Below, piece after piece: positions 1-8,553 of a stretch of 24,520 nucleotides of DNA (its first letter is position 1; the number at the start of each line of letters is the position of its first letter). Location: positions 1 through 24,520 of the forward strand of contig CABQIF010000018.1 of assembly GCA_902464115.1 (NCBI GenBank), read 5' to 3'. Made by a program: the position numbers and the translations under genes. Under the pieces are notes generated by a model. The model searched no databases. It was not told where the DNA came from and saw nothing but the letters and a program-made list of their open reading frames with translations. This stretch comes from an uncultured Ruminococcus sp. (lineage in GTDB: Bacteria > Bacillota > Clostridia > Oscillospirales > Ruminococcaceae).

Positions 1-708
1 GGATTATTCTCCTGCTGCTTTTCGCCGTCGACCCCAAAAGTCGGAGCAGAGAGCAAACCAGCCATTCAGAAATTACAACAATGGGAAACCACACATTTTC
101 CAATTCCCCGTACTTATGCTTGGACAAATGGATCGCCAAACCCAGCCACTCGGTATCAAGTTTACCGAACCGAACAGGGATCATCCATCTCCTTGAAAAA
201 AATGAAAGTTCCAGCAGCATCTTCCCAATCGCAAGTGGAATTTATTTTCAGTAAAATCAAAACCATTACCAGTGGGATTGACCCCAATGAAGTTGCCTGT
301 TGGATTTTTGATTATCGAACACAGATTTCCAACGAAATTCAGCGATTTTTAGAGAATCTCCAAAAATTAGAAAACCTGAATAAAACACTGCGAGAAGATT
401 CCCTGTTTTTCGATATTGACCATGTATTTCAAGTGAAAGTACGAAGTCTTTATCATGAACTATTATTCTGCAAGTTTGAAAACTTAGGAGATGCTGCTTA
501 TTTTCAAAGTGTACAATCTCATCTAATCGCCATTCGCAAAGATATGAACGATTTGAACACCAACTTCTTGGATTATATGTACGCCCTCACCAATACGGAA
601 CGAGAAGATACCACACAAGACTTGGAACTGATTCGGATGCAGGTGCAAGCAATGGCAGAACTGACACAAAAACAAATTCAAGACTCCTACAGAGGCATTG
701 GCCAATAA
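1..708 (+). CDS. Partial unknown protein, C-terminal part
   Basis: Frame 1 is open from the first base of the window to a TAA at 706-708, so this is most likely the C-terminal 235 residues of a longer protein whose start lies to the left. A TTG at 193 and an ATG at 202 are possible internal starts, but neither has a convincing ribosome binding site. The first ~65 residues are proline-, serine- and threonine-rich; from about residue 80 on the protein is charged, leucine- and glutamine-rich and probably helical. No signal peptide, membrane segment or catalytic motif is visible. I do not recognise the family. It is one of only two plus-strand genes here and converges on the minus-strand sotB-like gene, sharing a terminator with it. 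Confidence 0.6.
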   Translation, partial: GLFSCCFSPSTPKVGAESKPAIQKLQQWETTHFPIPRTYAWTNGSPNPATRYQVYRTEQGSSISLKKMKVPAASSQSQVEFIFSKIKTITSGIDPNEVACWIFDYRTQISNEIQRFLENLQKLENLNKTLREDSLFFDIDHVFQVKVRSLYHELLFCKFENLGDAAYFQSVQSHLIAIRKDMNDLNTNFLDYMYALTNTEREDTTQDLELIRMQVQAMAELTQKQIQDSYRGIGQ

Positions 709-753
709 AAGAGCGGCTGTCTACACCAAATACCGTACAGACAGTCGCTCTTT
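708..753. terminator. Bidirectional intrinsic terminator
   Basis: Two 15-nt arms (708-722 and 739-753) pair with a single G/T wobble around a 16-nt loop. A-rich sequence on the left gives a TTTTATT tract for minus-strand transcripts, and T-rich sequence on the right (751-785) serves plus-strand transcripts. It sits at the stop codon of the plus-strand edge gene and 20 bp beyond the stop of the convergent exporter gene, so it probably ends both. Confidence 0.85.
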
Positions 754-772
754 GTATGATTATGCAAATCTT

Positions 773-1957
773 TTAATTTTTCTGTTTTGCTTTCCACAAT
801 GGAATCATCCGGAAGATACAGTACAGCACTGCCAGAACACCAAGGATACCGCCAGCATAGCCAATGTTTGCAATCGAAAGCTGATTGCAGACCGTTCCGC
901 CCAGCCATGTTCCGCAGCCAATTCCCAAATTAAAGATGCCGGAGAACAGAGACATAGCGACCGCAGAGGCTTCTTCTGGAACTGCCTTGATGGTTTCTGC
1001 TTGGAAGGCAACATTGAACGCTGTAACTGCCATACCCCAGAGCACACAAATCAGAATTATCAGAAACAGGCTGTTAGATGCTACTCGCAAATAAAGCAAG
1101 GCTACTGCAACACTGGAAATGATAAATCGAATAAACGTATACCGATGCTTATCATATAGCCGAGAAAACAGGAAGCTGCCCAACAAACCAGCTGCACCAA
1201 ACAGCGTCAACACAATGGTAATCCAGTTGTCTGCCAGATGTGCGACCTGCTTCAGGAACGGCTCAATATAGCTGTAACCAGTATAATATGCACTTGCTAC
1301 GAGAAACGTAATCAAATAAATACCCAGCAGCTGCCGACGCTTCAAAATCTGTGGAAGCTGCCGAATCTGGAACGGTGTTCCATTGGACATCTTCGGAAAT
1401 ACAAACAGCAGATAAAACAGCACCAGAAATGCAACCGCTGCTACACATAAAAAGGTCATTCGCCAGCCAACAGTTAACCCGATGACTCTGCCCAGTGGCA
1501 ACCCGAAAATCATAGCAACTGACGTTCCTGTGACAATCATACTCATGGCAAGCGTTTGATGCTCCTCTGGAACGAGCCGAACTGCAATCGGAGAAGCAAC
1601 TGACCAGAAAATTGCATGCGTACAGGCAACGCCAATTCTGGAAACCATCAGCATTCCATAGCTGGCAGAAACGCCGGATAAAACTTGAAAAATACCAAAT
1701 AGGGCGATTGTTCCCAGCAACAACTTGCGATAAGACATCTTGGAAACCAACAGCATGAGTGGCAGAGATAACAAGGTCACCACCCACGAATATACAGAAA
1801 TCAACAAGCCTGCATGTGATTCTGTAATCCCGAAATTTGCTGCAATGTCAGAAAGCAGCCCGATGGGCATAAATTCAGATGTGTTAAAAATAAAAGCTGA
1901 TACTGTCATTCCGATTAATGGCAGCCATGCTTTTAAAGGCATTTTTTGTTTGGTCAT
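773..1957 (-). CDS. sotB: MFS exporter, SotB-like sugar efflux family
   Basis: A 394-residue 12-helix major facilitator protein, probably a proton-driven exporter in the cytoplasmic membrane. The N-terminal stretch FNTSEFMPIGLLSDIA, the SVYSWVVTLLSLPLMLL helix and the RKLLLG loop closely resemble what I recall of E. coli SotB (YdeA), which exports arabinose and IPTG. GTSVAMIFGLPLGRVIG also matches the family's helix-5 region. The frame opens at 1981, but ATG 1957 is preferred because a GGAAGG Shine-Dalgarno lies about 10 nt before it and none precedes the first ATG. It is a single-gene unit with its own strong promoter and terminator. The true substrate is unknown: relatives include drug and purine exporters, so the symbol rests on similarity only. 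Confidence 0.8.
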   Translation of the reverse strand: MTKQKMPLKAWLPLIGMTVSAFIFNTSEFMPIGLLSDIAANFGITESHAGLLISVYSWVVTLLSLPLMLLVSKMSYRKLLLGTIALFGIFQVLSGVSASYGMLMVSRIGVACTHAIFWSVASPIAVRLVPEEHQTLAMSMIVTGTSVAMIFGLPLGRVIGLTVGWRMTFLCVAAVAFLVLFYLLFVFPKMSNGTPFQIRQLPQILKRRQLLGIYLITFLVASAYYTGYSYIEPFLKQVAHLADNWITIVLTLFGAAGLLGSFLFSRLYDKHRYTFIRFIISSVAVALLYLRVASNSLFLIILICVLWGMAVTAFNVAFQAETIKAVPEEASAVAMSLFSGIFNLGIGCGTWLGGTVCNQLSIANIGYAGGILGVLAVLYCIFRMIPLWKAKQKN

Positions 1958-2007
1958 TTGTATCAAACCTTCCTCTCTCATGATGATTCTGGTATTTCCG
2001 TTTCAAT

Positions 2008-2036
2008 ATTATAGCACTGCCTTTGTGGGATGTCAA
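2008..2036 (-). promoter_or_regulatory. Sigma-A promoter of the sotB-like gene
   Basis: On the minus strand a perfect -35 TTGACA (2031-2036) and a perfect -10 TATAAT (2008-2013) are separated by 17 bp. The predicted start point near 2001 gives a leader of about 44 nt before ATG 1957. With both hexamers at consensus, the promoter is expected to be strong unless a repressor acts on it; no obvious operator palindrome was seen next to it. Confidence 0.85.
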
Positions 2037-2123
2037 TTTTAAATATCAAACATTTTTCCTGAGAATTGGCTACAAAATAAGCACACAGACCCACAAAACA
2101 ATAAGCCTGCCGAAAAACATGAA

Positions 2124-2150
2124 ACAGACTGAAACATTTTCAGGTTCTGT
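2124..2150 (-). terminator. Possible second terminator hairpin after the SUF operon
   Basis: The segment forms a short hairpin (ACAGA plus CTGAAA arms, 3-nt loop, 2-nt bulge). In the minus direction it is followed by TTCATGTTTTTC, so it could back up the hairpin at 2196-2229. The remaining ~230 bp between the two flanking genes holds this, the main terminator and the sotB-like promoter, and no credible gene. Confidence 0.4.
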
Positions 2151-2195
2151 CACGTTTTTTCTATCTTTCCACAAAGATTCTCAAAGATACAAAAT

Positions 2196-2229
2196 AATCA
2201 GCAGTCCGCATTTTCACGAACTGCTGATT
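2196..2229 (-). terminator. Terminator of the SUF operon
   Basis: Perfect 10-nt arms AATCAGCAGT / ACTGCTGATT enclose a 14-nt loop and are followed on the minus strand by ATTTTGT. The stop codon of the last gene (2214-2216) lies in the loop, so the hairpin begins inside the coding sequence. Confidence 0.7.
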
Positions 2230-3443
2230 GTTTCAAAATCGGGTAACAGCCATTCCGCTGCTTCCCACATTTGTTTTCGCAGAAAATCCTTTGCATAGCA
2301 ATAAAATACCTGCTCTGCTGCCTGTTGCAGCTGCTGTTCCGGCGGTTCTGTCCATAGATGGGATACGACTGCCATTCTATCCGTTTCTACTGCACACGCC
2401 TGCAAAAATTCTGTCAGCCATTCTGGATGTTCTGCGAGTTGTTCTTCCCATTCCTCCGGAATTGCCTCTATTTCAACATCCTCAGAATCATCATACAAAT
2501 CTGGGAAAATCATAGCCGTAATCATTTCCGCTTTCTGTTGAATGTTCATTGGAATCTGTTCCTTTGGTTCACAGTTTTCATAATACCATCTGCTCAACGG
2601 GCAGAGATTTGCAAAACAGTAATCACAAAAAGGCAAATTCACATTAGAATCATCCCGATAAAATTGCCGCAGTGTTTCATATAATTCGATGTAACATTGA
2701 TAATTGTCAAAATTTTTCCCGTTATCAAAATCAATATGATAATCCTGATATTGAAACGCTGCCTGCAAATTGGGAATGAAGTGCTCCCGATTCATCATCA
2801 TGCCGTGTTTTCGGGTCAAAATTGCAAAAATAATATATGGCTTTGCTGCCTGTAACTGTGGATTTCCGTTCAGCAAACGCAGCAGTTCCCCGATATTTTC
2901 TACATAAGCAGTGCTTTTTCTGCCAGCATAAAAAAACGGATTCTGGATGGATAAATAAAAAATCGCATCTCGTTCATCTGTTCCCTTTTCTGCATTTCGC
3001 TGAAACTTCTTTGCTGCTTGTTTAAAAATGGGCAACTGTGCTTTTTGTATTGCCTGTTCCTGTAAAAATGACTGAAATTCAGAAACCGTTTTCGACTGTT
3101 TCAGCCAGACTCGAATATCCTGCTCTTCGCTGCGGCTTTCTGGATGCCAGTCAAACAACAATCCTCTGTCAGTAATCCAAGCGGCATAGAGAAACGACAG
3201 CTGCGAATCTCCAGGATGTTCTTGCAATGCCTGCAACAATCCCAAACTAATGGCTGCTTGATTCTGATTGGAAATCTGCCAGTGCTGCAACCCCTCCTGA
3301 AACTGCTTCCGAAAATCTGCAACCGCAGAACTGGCTGCTTCCATAGTCAGGTGTGCATCTTTTAACAATTGAGAAAGGGAAACATATGCCTCTGCTTCTT
3401 TGCAGAGAAATTGATAAATTTCAAATTCTTCTGTCGGATTCAT
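2214..3443 (-). CDS. Unknown protein coupled to the SUF operon, with a Cys cluster
   Basis: A 409-residue soluble protein with no signal peptide or membrane segment; I do not recognise the family. It is glutamine-, glutamate- and aromatic-rich and probably mostly helical. Its visible mark is a cysteine cluster at residues 273, 276, 281 and 291 (C-X2-C-X4-C-X9-C, in PFCDYCFANLCPLSRW and on to C291), able in principle to bind Zn or an Fe-S cluster. An acidic stretch follows at about 318-342. The start ATG (3443) overlaps the upstream stop by 4 bp (ATGA), with AGGAG about 11 nt before it, so translation is probably coupled to the small gene before it and thus to sufU. It is the last gene of the operon. 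A role in Fe-S metabolism is guilt by association only. Confidence 0.75.
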   Translation of the reverse strand: MNPTEEFEIYQFLCKEAEAYVSLSQLLKDAHLTMEAASSAVADFRKQFQEGLQHWQISNQNQAAISLGLLQALQEHPGDSQLSFLYAAWITDRGLLFDWHPESRSEEQDIRVWLKQSKTVSEFQSFLQEQAIQKAQLPIFKQAAKKFQRNAEKGTDERDAIFYLSIQNPFFYAGRKSTAYVENIGELLRLLNGNPQLQAAKPYIIFAILTRKHGMMMNREHFIPNLQAAFQYQDYHIDFDNGKNFDNYQCYIELYETLRQFYRDDSNVNLPFCDYCFANLCPLSRWYYENCEPKEQIPMNIQQKAEMITAMIFPDLYDDSEDVEIEAIPEEWEEQLAEHPEWLTEFLQACAVETDRMAVVSHLWTEPPEQQLQQAAEQVFYCYAKDFLRKQMWEAAEWLLPDFETISSS

Positions 3444-3676
3444 CTTTCAGAATTCTCCTGTTCTGTGGGAATAAGACCATTTTCCTGTAATGTTTGCCGC
3501 TCCTCTTGAATCTCCAGCATCAATGCTTGCCATTCCGCATCCTGTGCTTCTTTGGAAAATGCCAATGCCTGTAGAAAAACTGCAAATTCCCCGGTTGCTG
3601 ACGGTGCTTTTCGCACCAATGCAACCCGGGGAATTTGTTTTGCTTTTTGGAGCAGCGAACGCTCGTTATGCTTCAT
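3440..3676 (-). CDS. Small unknown protein between sufU and the Cys-cluster gene
   Basis: A 78-residue protein beginning MKHNERSLLQKAKQIPRV. It has no cysteines, no signal peptide and no membrane segment. It starts basic and ends in a charged Glu/Gln-rich helix-like stretch. The frame is open to 3730, but ATG 3676 is chosen because it forms an ATGA overlap with the sufU stop, and the gene's own stop forms another ATGA overlap with the following gene. This double overlap is strong evidence that the small frame is real and translated. No family recognised. Confidence 0.7.
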   Translation of the reverse strand: MKHNERSLLQKAKQIPRVALVRKAPSATGEFAVFLQALAFSKEAQDAEWQALMLEIQEERQTLQENGLIPTEQENSER

Positions 3677-4101
3677 TCGGTTGTCTTTTCCAATGCTTCC
3701 CGCAAGGTTCTCCATCCCAATACCGCACACTTTACCCGTGCTGGCATATGGGAAATATCCTGCAATGCGGATGCCTCTTCCAGTTCGTCCACTTCTTCAT
3801 CCGTTGCAGTTCCCTTGATCATCTTCAAAAACAAATCGGATAAATGCAGGGCTTCTTCTTTGGTCTTTCCCACAATCATCCCAATCATAATATCCGCAGA
3901 TGCCTGCGAAATTGCACATCCATCGCCACAGAAAGATGCATCTTGAATGACACCGTCTTCCACTTTCAGATTCAGGAAAATGTCATCTCCACAGTTTGGA
4001 TTGACCCCTTCCAGCTTGATGGTTGCATCCGGCAAATCATACTTGAACTCCGGACGTACGTTGTGCTCCGTTAAAATCTCATTATAAAAATTATTCGCCA
4101 T
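3673..4101 (-). CDS. sufU: SufU, Fe-S/sulfur-relay protein
   Basis: A 142-residue SufU/IscU-type protein. Conserved ligands are C37 and D39 (NPNCGDD), C62 (FCGDGCAIS) and C125 (VKCAVLGW); the roughly 60-residue gap between the second and third ligand is the longer SufU form, not the shorter IscU one. In Firmicutes SufU binds Zn and accepts persulfide from SufS for assembly on SufBCD. ATG 4101 is preferred over the upstream start at 4131 because GGAGG lies 10 nt before it and MANNFYNEI is a family-like N-terminus. The start overlaps the end of sufS by 11 bp. Confidence 0.95.
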   Translation of the reverse strand: MANNFYNEILTEHNVRPEFKYDLPDATIKLEGVNPNCGDDIFLNLKVEDGVIQDASFCGDGCAISQASADIMIGMIVGKTKEEALHLSDLFLKMIKGTATDEEVDELEEASALQDISHMPARVKCAVLGWRTLREALEKTTE

Positions 4102-5317
4102 AGCCCATACGCCTCCGAATATTTGAAACACTTTCCAAGAAACGATCTGCCTCTTCCTTGGTATTATAAAACATTACACTTGCTCTTGCAGAAGAATGAA
4201 TGCCTAAATACTGATGCAGCGGTTCTGCACAGTGATGCCCAGCACGAATGTCCATGCCGTCACTGCTCAAAATTTCGCTGATGTCATGTGGATGCACCTG
4301 ATCCACGGTAAATGCAACAATTCCCGTGTGATTTTCTGCCTGTTCCGAACCCAATACATGAATGTGCGGAATGGACTGCATACCACGCAGCAAATGCTCT
4401 GTCAATTCCTGCTCTGCCTGCTGTACGTTGGACATGCCCAGCTTTTGCAGATACCGAATTGCCTCTGCCAATGCAACTGCTCCGCCAGCATTTACCGTAC
4501 CTGCTTCAAACTTGTGCGGTAATTCCGCATAAGTTGCATCATAACGGGAAACGGTTTCAATCATTTCTCCGCCTGTCAGGAATGGCGGCATGGATTCCAG
4601 CAGTTCTTTCTTTCCATAGAGAACACCAATTCCCATCGGAGCAAGCATTTTATGCCCGGAAAATGCCATGAAATCAACATCTAACGCCTGTACATCAACT
4701 GCCATATGCGGTGCACCTTGTGCAGCATCCATCAAAATGACTGCTCCGCACTGTCTGGCACGTTTCACCAATTCTGCAACCGGATTCACACAGCCCAACA
4801 CGTTGGAAACCATGCCAATTGCAACTAATTTTGTATGGTCTGAAAATGCAGCATCCATTCGTTCTTTGGAAATTGTTCCGTCCGGGTCGCATTCCAGATA
4901 AACCAGCTTCGCACCGGTCATCCGTGCAACCATCTGCCACGGCAGCAAATTGCTGTGATGTTCCAGAATGGAAACTACAATTTCATCGCCCGCTTTCAAG
5001 TGCGACAATCCATAGCTATATGCAACCAGATTGATGCTTTCAGTGGTGTTTCGTGTAAAAATGATTTCTTCCGGTGTAGCTGCATGAATAAACTGCTGAA
5101 CCGTTGTTCTGGCTGCCTCATATCGTTCGGTTGCCTCAACACTCAGCGGATACAAGCCACGCAGAACATTGGCATTATAGCGTTCATAAAATTCCTGTGC
5201 TGCCTGCAAGACACAAGCCGGCTTTTGTGAAGTCGCTGCATTGTCAAAATAAACACGGTCATGCTTGGCAATCAACGGAAATTCTGCCCGAATGGCTGCG
5301 ATCTGAGAAGCAGTCAT
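4091..5317 (-). CDS. sufS: SufS cysteine desulfurase
   Basis: A 408-residue PLP-dependent group II cysteine desulfurase that takes sulfur from L-cysteine, giving alanine and an enzyme persulfide for SufU. Visible active-site features are His120-His121 (LEHHSN), Asp197 (LMDAAQ), His222-Lys223 (SGHK, Schiff-base lysine) and Cys363 in RAGHHCAEP (persulfide site). Length and residue positions match Bacillus SufS closely. The ATG overlaps the sufD stop by 4 bp (ATGA), with GAGGTGA about 7 nt upstream. It pairs functionally with sufU immediately after it. Confidence 0.96.
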   Translation of the reverse strand: MTASQIAAIRAEFPLIAKHDRVYFDNAATSQKPACVLQAAQEFYERYNANVLRGLYPLSVEATERYEAARTTVQQFIHAATPEEIIFTRNTTESINLVAYSYGLSHLKAGDEIVVSILEHHSNLLPWQMVARMTGAKLVYLECDPDGTISKERMDAAFSDHTKLVAIGMVSNVLGCVNPVAELVKRARQCGAVILMDAAQGAPHMAVDVQALDVDFMAFSGHKMLAPMGIGVLYGKKELLESMPPFLTGGEMIETVSRYDATYAELPHKFEAGTVNAGGAVALAEAIRYLQKLGMSNVQQAEQELTEHLLRGMQSIPHIHVLGSEQAENHTGIVAFTVDQVHPHDISEILSSDGMDIRAGHHCAEPLHQYLGIHSSARASVMFYNTKEEADRFLESVSNIRRRMGYGE

Positions 5318-6354
5318 GTTGGAATCACCTCATCAATCGTTTTTTGCAGCAGATCTGCGGTCTTTTCATCCAATCCCTGACAAAGTGTTTCCAGCTTTGC
5401 ACGGGAGATAATTTTTTCAGCGGTTTCTTTTTCAATGCCACGAGATGCAAAGTAGAACAGAATATCCTGCGGCAATTCGCCGATGGAAGCCCCGTGACTA
5501 CCCTTTACATCTTCCTCTGAACAGAGAATCAGCGGAATGGTCTTATTGACAACATCATCCCCCAGCAGCAAAACGGTTTCGTTTTCCTTGCCCTCAGAAC
5601 CGGAACAGCCTGTCCGCAAGTCAATTGTACCACGGAATACTTTTGCAGCATGGTTCTGTACCGTTCCCTCTGCGGTAATGTCACTCATAGTTTTCTTTCC
5701 GATATGGTTGACAATCACATTCATATCCAAAGTACGATTCTGCTGCACCAGATAGCCAGAGTGACTGGTGAAACTGCTGCCATCCCCAATCAAATCAGCT
5801 CGAACACCAGAAATCAAGTTGCCCTTTGTCAAATACAGTCTTGTCAGTTCAATCGAACCCTTTTCCGCCGCAACACAGCCAACATCGTTCCAACTATCTG
5901 CACTGTTATCTGCCAAAACCTGAATGAGATGAACAGTTGCACCAGCTGCCACATTCAAAATTGTCCGAACCGCTGCATGATTTGCCTGTCCCTCCCAATT
6001 CTGTACAATGGTCAAATGGCTGCCTTCTGCTGCATTTACGAGTACCTGTAAAGCAGCTTCTGCCTGCGGTGCATTCTGAATGGTCATCCGAACGGTATCC
6101 GTTGTATTGGAAGCTGCTGCAATCTGCATGCCCCACTGAAAAACAGGGGTCAACGCTGCACCAACGCCAGTTTCCACATTCTGTTCCGGCTCTACCTTTG
6201 AAACAGCAGAAATCTGTGTAGTTCCCTGCTCTGATTCTGCCTGTACAGTGCAAGCTGCGGTCGGTGTATAGGCAATGGTTTTTGCTTCATTGACATCCAG
6301 CCGATGCCAAGTCTTAACCGGCAGTGCATTTACAATTATCTTTTGTTGTTCCAT
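5314..6354 (-). CDS. sufD: SufD, scaffold subunit of SufBCD
   Basis: SufD is the beta-helix partner of SufB in the SufBC2D Fe-S assembly scaffold. The protein (346 residues) is shorter than Bacillus SufD (about 437), mainly in the N-terminal region. The C-terminal GSHGASIGELPQDILFYFASRGI block is the SufB/SufD family hallmark. The frame is open from a GTG at 6363, but ATG 6354 is chosen because GAGGTGG lies at proper distance before it. It lies 10 bp after sufB and overlaps sufS by 4 bp. Confidence 0.93.
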   Translation of the reverse strand: MEQQKIIVNALPVKTWHRLDVNEAKTIAYTPTAACTVQAESEQGTTQISAVSKVEPEQNVETGVGAALTPVFQWGMQIAAASNTTDTVRMTIQNAPQAEAALQVLVNAAEGSHLTIVQNWEGQANHAAVRTILNVAAGATVHLIQVLADNSADSWNDVGCVAAEKGSIELTRLYLTKGNLISGVRADLIGDGSSFTSHSGYLVQQNRTLDMNVIVNHIGKKTMSDITAEGTVQNHAAKVFRGTIDLRTGCSGSEGKENETVLLLGDDVVNKTIPLILCSEEDVKGSHGASIGELPQDILFYFASRGIEKETAEKIISRAKLETLCQGLDEKTADLLQKTIDEVIPT

Positions 6355-6364
6355 TTTATCCACC

Positions 6365-7774
6365 TCACCCGATACTGCCCTTCATTTCCAGACGAATCAA
6401 ATTATTCATTTCAATTGCATATTCCAACGGCAGTTCCTTGGAAACATTATCCGCAAATCCGCTGACAATGCAAGCTCTTGCATCTTCTTCGCTCAAGCCT
6501 CTGGACATCAAATAGAAAATGGCTTCATTGCTGATTTTTCCAATCTGTGCTTCGTGTCCAACATCTGCCTTTCCGGTTCTAACATCAATTGCCGGAATGG
6601 TATCGGAACGAGAAATGGAATCCAGCATCAGTGATTCACAAGAAACAGAAGATTTACTGCCAACCGCTTCTTTCTGTACGGTAACGGCACTTCGGAATGT
6701 GCTGACACCGCCATCCTTGGAAATCGACTTTGTATTGATATAGGAACTGGTATCCGGAGCAGCGTGTACCACCTTTGCACCCGTATCCAAATCCTGACCG
6801 TTTCCGGCAAAGGTAATGCCTGTGAATTCCATCTTTGCGCCCTTGCCCTTGAGGATACTCATCGGATACAGGTAAGAAACGTGCGAGCCGAATGAGCCAG
6901 AAACCCATTCAATCTTGCCGCCCTCTTCTACCAATGCACGCTTGGTATTCAAGTTGTACATATTCTTCGACCAGTTTTCAATGGTAGAATACCGCAGCGT
7001 TGCATTTTTGCCAACATACAATTCCACACAGCCAGCGTGCAAGTTTGCAACGTTATATTTCGGTGCAGAACAGCCTTCAATGAAGTGCAAATTTGCACCC
7101 TCTTCTACAATAATCAGGGTATGTTCAAACTGTCCAGCACCCTTTGCATTCAGTCGGAAATAGGACTGCAATGGAATCGTTACGGTTACATTCTTCGGAA
7201 CATATACGAACGAACCGCCCGACCAAACTGCACCGTGCAGAGCTGCAAATTTATGGTCGGTTGGCGGAACTAACTTCATAAAATGCTTTTGAATCATCTC
7301 CGCATATTCGCCATGCATTGCACTTTCCAAATCGGTATAGACAACGCCCATCGCTGCGACTTCTTCCCGCACATTATGATATACTAACTCCGAGTCATAC
7401 TGTGCACCAACGCCAGCCAGTGATTTCCGTTCTGCCTGCGGAATACCCAGCCGTTCAAAGGTGTTCTTGATGTCCTCCGGTACTTCCGACCAGTCACCCT
7501 TCATCTTGGTGTTCGGACGCACATAGGTGACAATCTGATCCATATGCAATCCTTCAATGGATGGCCCCCAGTCCGGCACTTGCAATTTGTTGTAAATTTC
7601 CAGAGAATGCAGCCGAAATTCTTTCATCCATTCCGGATCATTCTTTTCCTTGGAAATTTGCTCTACCAATGCTGGTGTTAAACCTGCATCAATTTTATAA
7701 AAATCATCTTCCCGATCCTTGATATCATAGACGCTTCTATCAATATCGGCAATCTGCTGTTTTTCTTCTTTCAT
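6365..7774 (-). CDS. sufB: SufB, scaffold subunit of SufBCD
   Basis: A 469-residue SufB, the subunit on which the nascent Fe-S cluster is built together with SufD and the ATPase SufC. Conserved blocks are visible: LHGAVWSGGSFVYVPK, HFIEGCSAPKYNVANLHAG, SSVSCESLMLDSISRSDT and, near the C-terminus, GHEAQIGKISNEAIFYLMSR. Several conserved cysteines are present, including the one before ESLMLDS. The length is normal for the family. Start ATG 7774 is preceded by AGGAGGA about 8 nt away. It lies 29 bp after sufC. Confidence 0.96.
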   Translation of the reverse strand: MKEEKQQIADIDRSVYDIKDREDDFYKIDAGLTPALVEQISKEKNDPEWMKEFRLHSLEIYNKLQVPDWGPSIEGLHMDQIVTYVRPNTKMKGDWSEVPEDIKNTFERLGIPQAERKSLAGVGAQYDSELVYHNVREEVAAMGVVYTDLESAMHGEYAEMIQKHFMKLVPPTDHKFAALHGAVWSGGSFVYVPKNVTVTIPLQSYFRLNAKGAGQFEHTLIIVEEGANLHFIEGCSAPKYNVANLHAGCVELYVGKNATLRYSTIENWSKNMYNLNTKRALVEEGGKIEWVSGSFGSHVSYLYPMSILKGKGAKMEFTGITFAGNGQDLDTGAKVVHAAPDTSSYINTKSISKDGGVSTFRSAVTVQKEAVGSKSSVSCESLMLDSISRSDTIPAIDVRTGKADVGHEAQIGKISNEAIFYLMSRGLSEEDARACIVSGFADNVSKELPLEYAIEMNNLIRLEMKGSIG

Positions 7775-7803
7775 GATGGTTCTTCCTCCTCTCGGCTTTG
7801 GAC

Positions 7804-8553
7804 TTAGAGCATTTCATAAGCGGAAAAACCATTTTCATTGATCTCATCGATCAGCGAGCTGTCGCCGGTCTTGACAATCTTTCCGTTTACCATGATGTGG
7901 GTTTTGTCCACATGCAGAGATTCCAGAATCTTGGTGCTGTGGGTAATAATCAGCAGGCTGCCTTTGCTGCTCTTCCGATAATCGGCGATTCCCTGAGAAA
8001 CGGTCTTTACAGCATCCACATCCAGACCAGAGTCTGTTTCATCCAAAATCACCAGTTCCGGATGCAGCATCAGCATTTGCAGGATTTCTGTCTTTTTCTT
8101 TTCGCCACCGGAGAAACCAACATTCAAATCCCGTTCCGCATAGGACGGATCCATCTGGAGCAGTTCCATTTTTTCTTCCAGTTCTTTCTTAAAGCTGAAG
8201 AACCGAACCCGCTTGCCCGTCTTTGCTTCTACTGCACTGCGGATAAAAGCACTTACTGTAATGCCCGGAATTTCAATCGGGTTCTGGAACGACAGGAAAA
8301 TGCCCTTCTTTGCCCGTTCATTGTCCGGCAAATCATTGATTTTTTCACCCTTATAGAAAATATCGCCGCCGGTAATTGTATATTCTGGGTTTCCCATCAG
8401 GGTAGAACCCAATGTTGATTTACCGGTGCCGTTCGGCCCCATTAAAACGTGTACTTCGTTCTCCTGAATATCCAAATCAATTCCATGCAGGATTTCAGTT
8501 TCTCCTACATTGACCTTTAAATTCTGAATCTGTAACAATGTTTCCTGACTCAT
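7804..8553 (-). CDS. sufC: SufC, ATPase of SufBCD
   Basis: A cytosolic ABC-type ATPase of 249 residues that drives conformational change of the SufBCD scaffold; it has no membrane partner. Walker A GPNGTGKST at 39-47, Q-loop SFQNP, signature FSGGEKK at 147-153, Walker B with LVILDETDSGLD from 167, and the H-loop His at 205. The modified signature and DETDSGLD are typical of SufC rather than of transporters. ATG 8553 is chosen over 8574 because it makes an ATGA overlap with the regulator's stop and has AAGGAG 10 nt upstream. Confidence 0.96.
   Translation of the reverse strand: MSQETLLQIQNLKVNVGETEILHGIDLDIQENEVHVLMGPNGTGKSTLGSTLMGNPEYTITGGDIFYKGEKINDLPDNERAKKGIFLSFQNPIEIPGITVSAFIRSAVEAKTGKRVRFFSFKKELEEKMELLQMDPSYAERDLNVGFSGGEKKKTEILQMLMLHPELVILDETDSGLDVDAVKTVSQGIADYRKSSKGSLLIITHSTKILESLHVDKTHIMVNGKIVKTGDSSLIDEINENGFSAYEML

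Noticed and set aside
698..1787. Long frames on both strands inside the exporter gene (153 and 174 codons)
   Set aside because: Shadows of the SotB-like coding sequence; compositions are rich in Cys, Trp and His and have no family likeness.
5104..6253. Several overlapping frames antisense to or out of frame with sufD and sufS
   Set aside because: Cys/Ser/Arg-rich shadows; the SUF genes are continuous with conserved active-site residues.
7798..8418. 206-codon open frame on the plus strand
   Set aside because: Lies wholly antisense to sufC, whose motifs are intact; no ribosome binding site and its translation looks random, rich in His, Phe and Cys.
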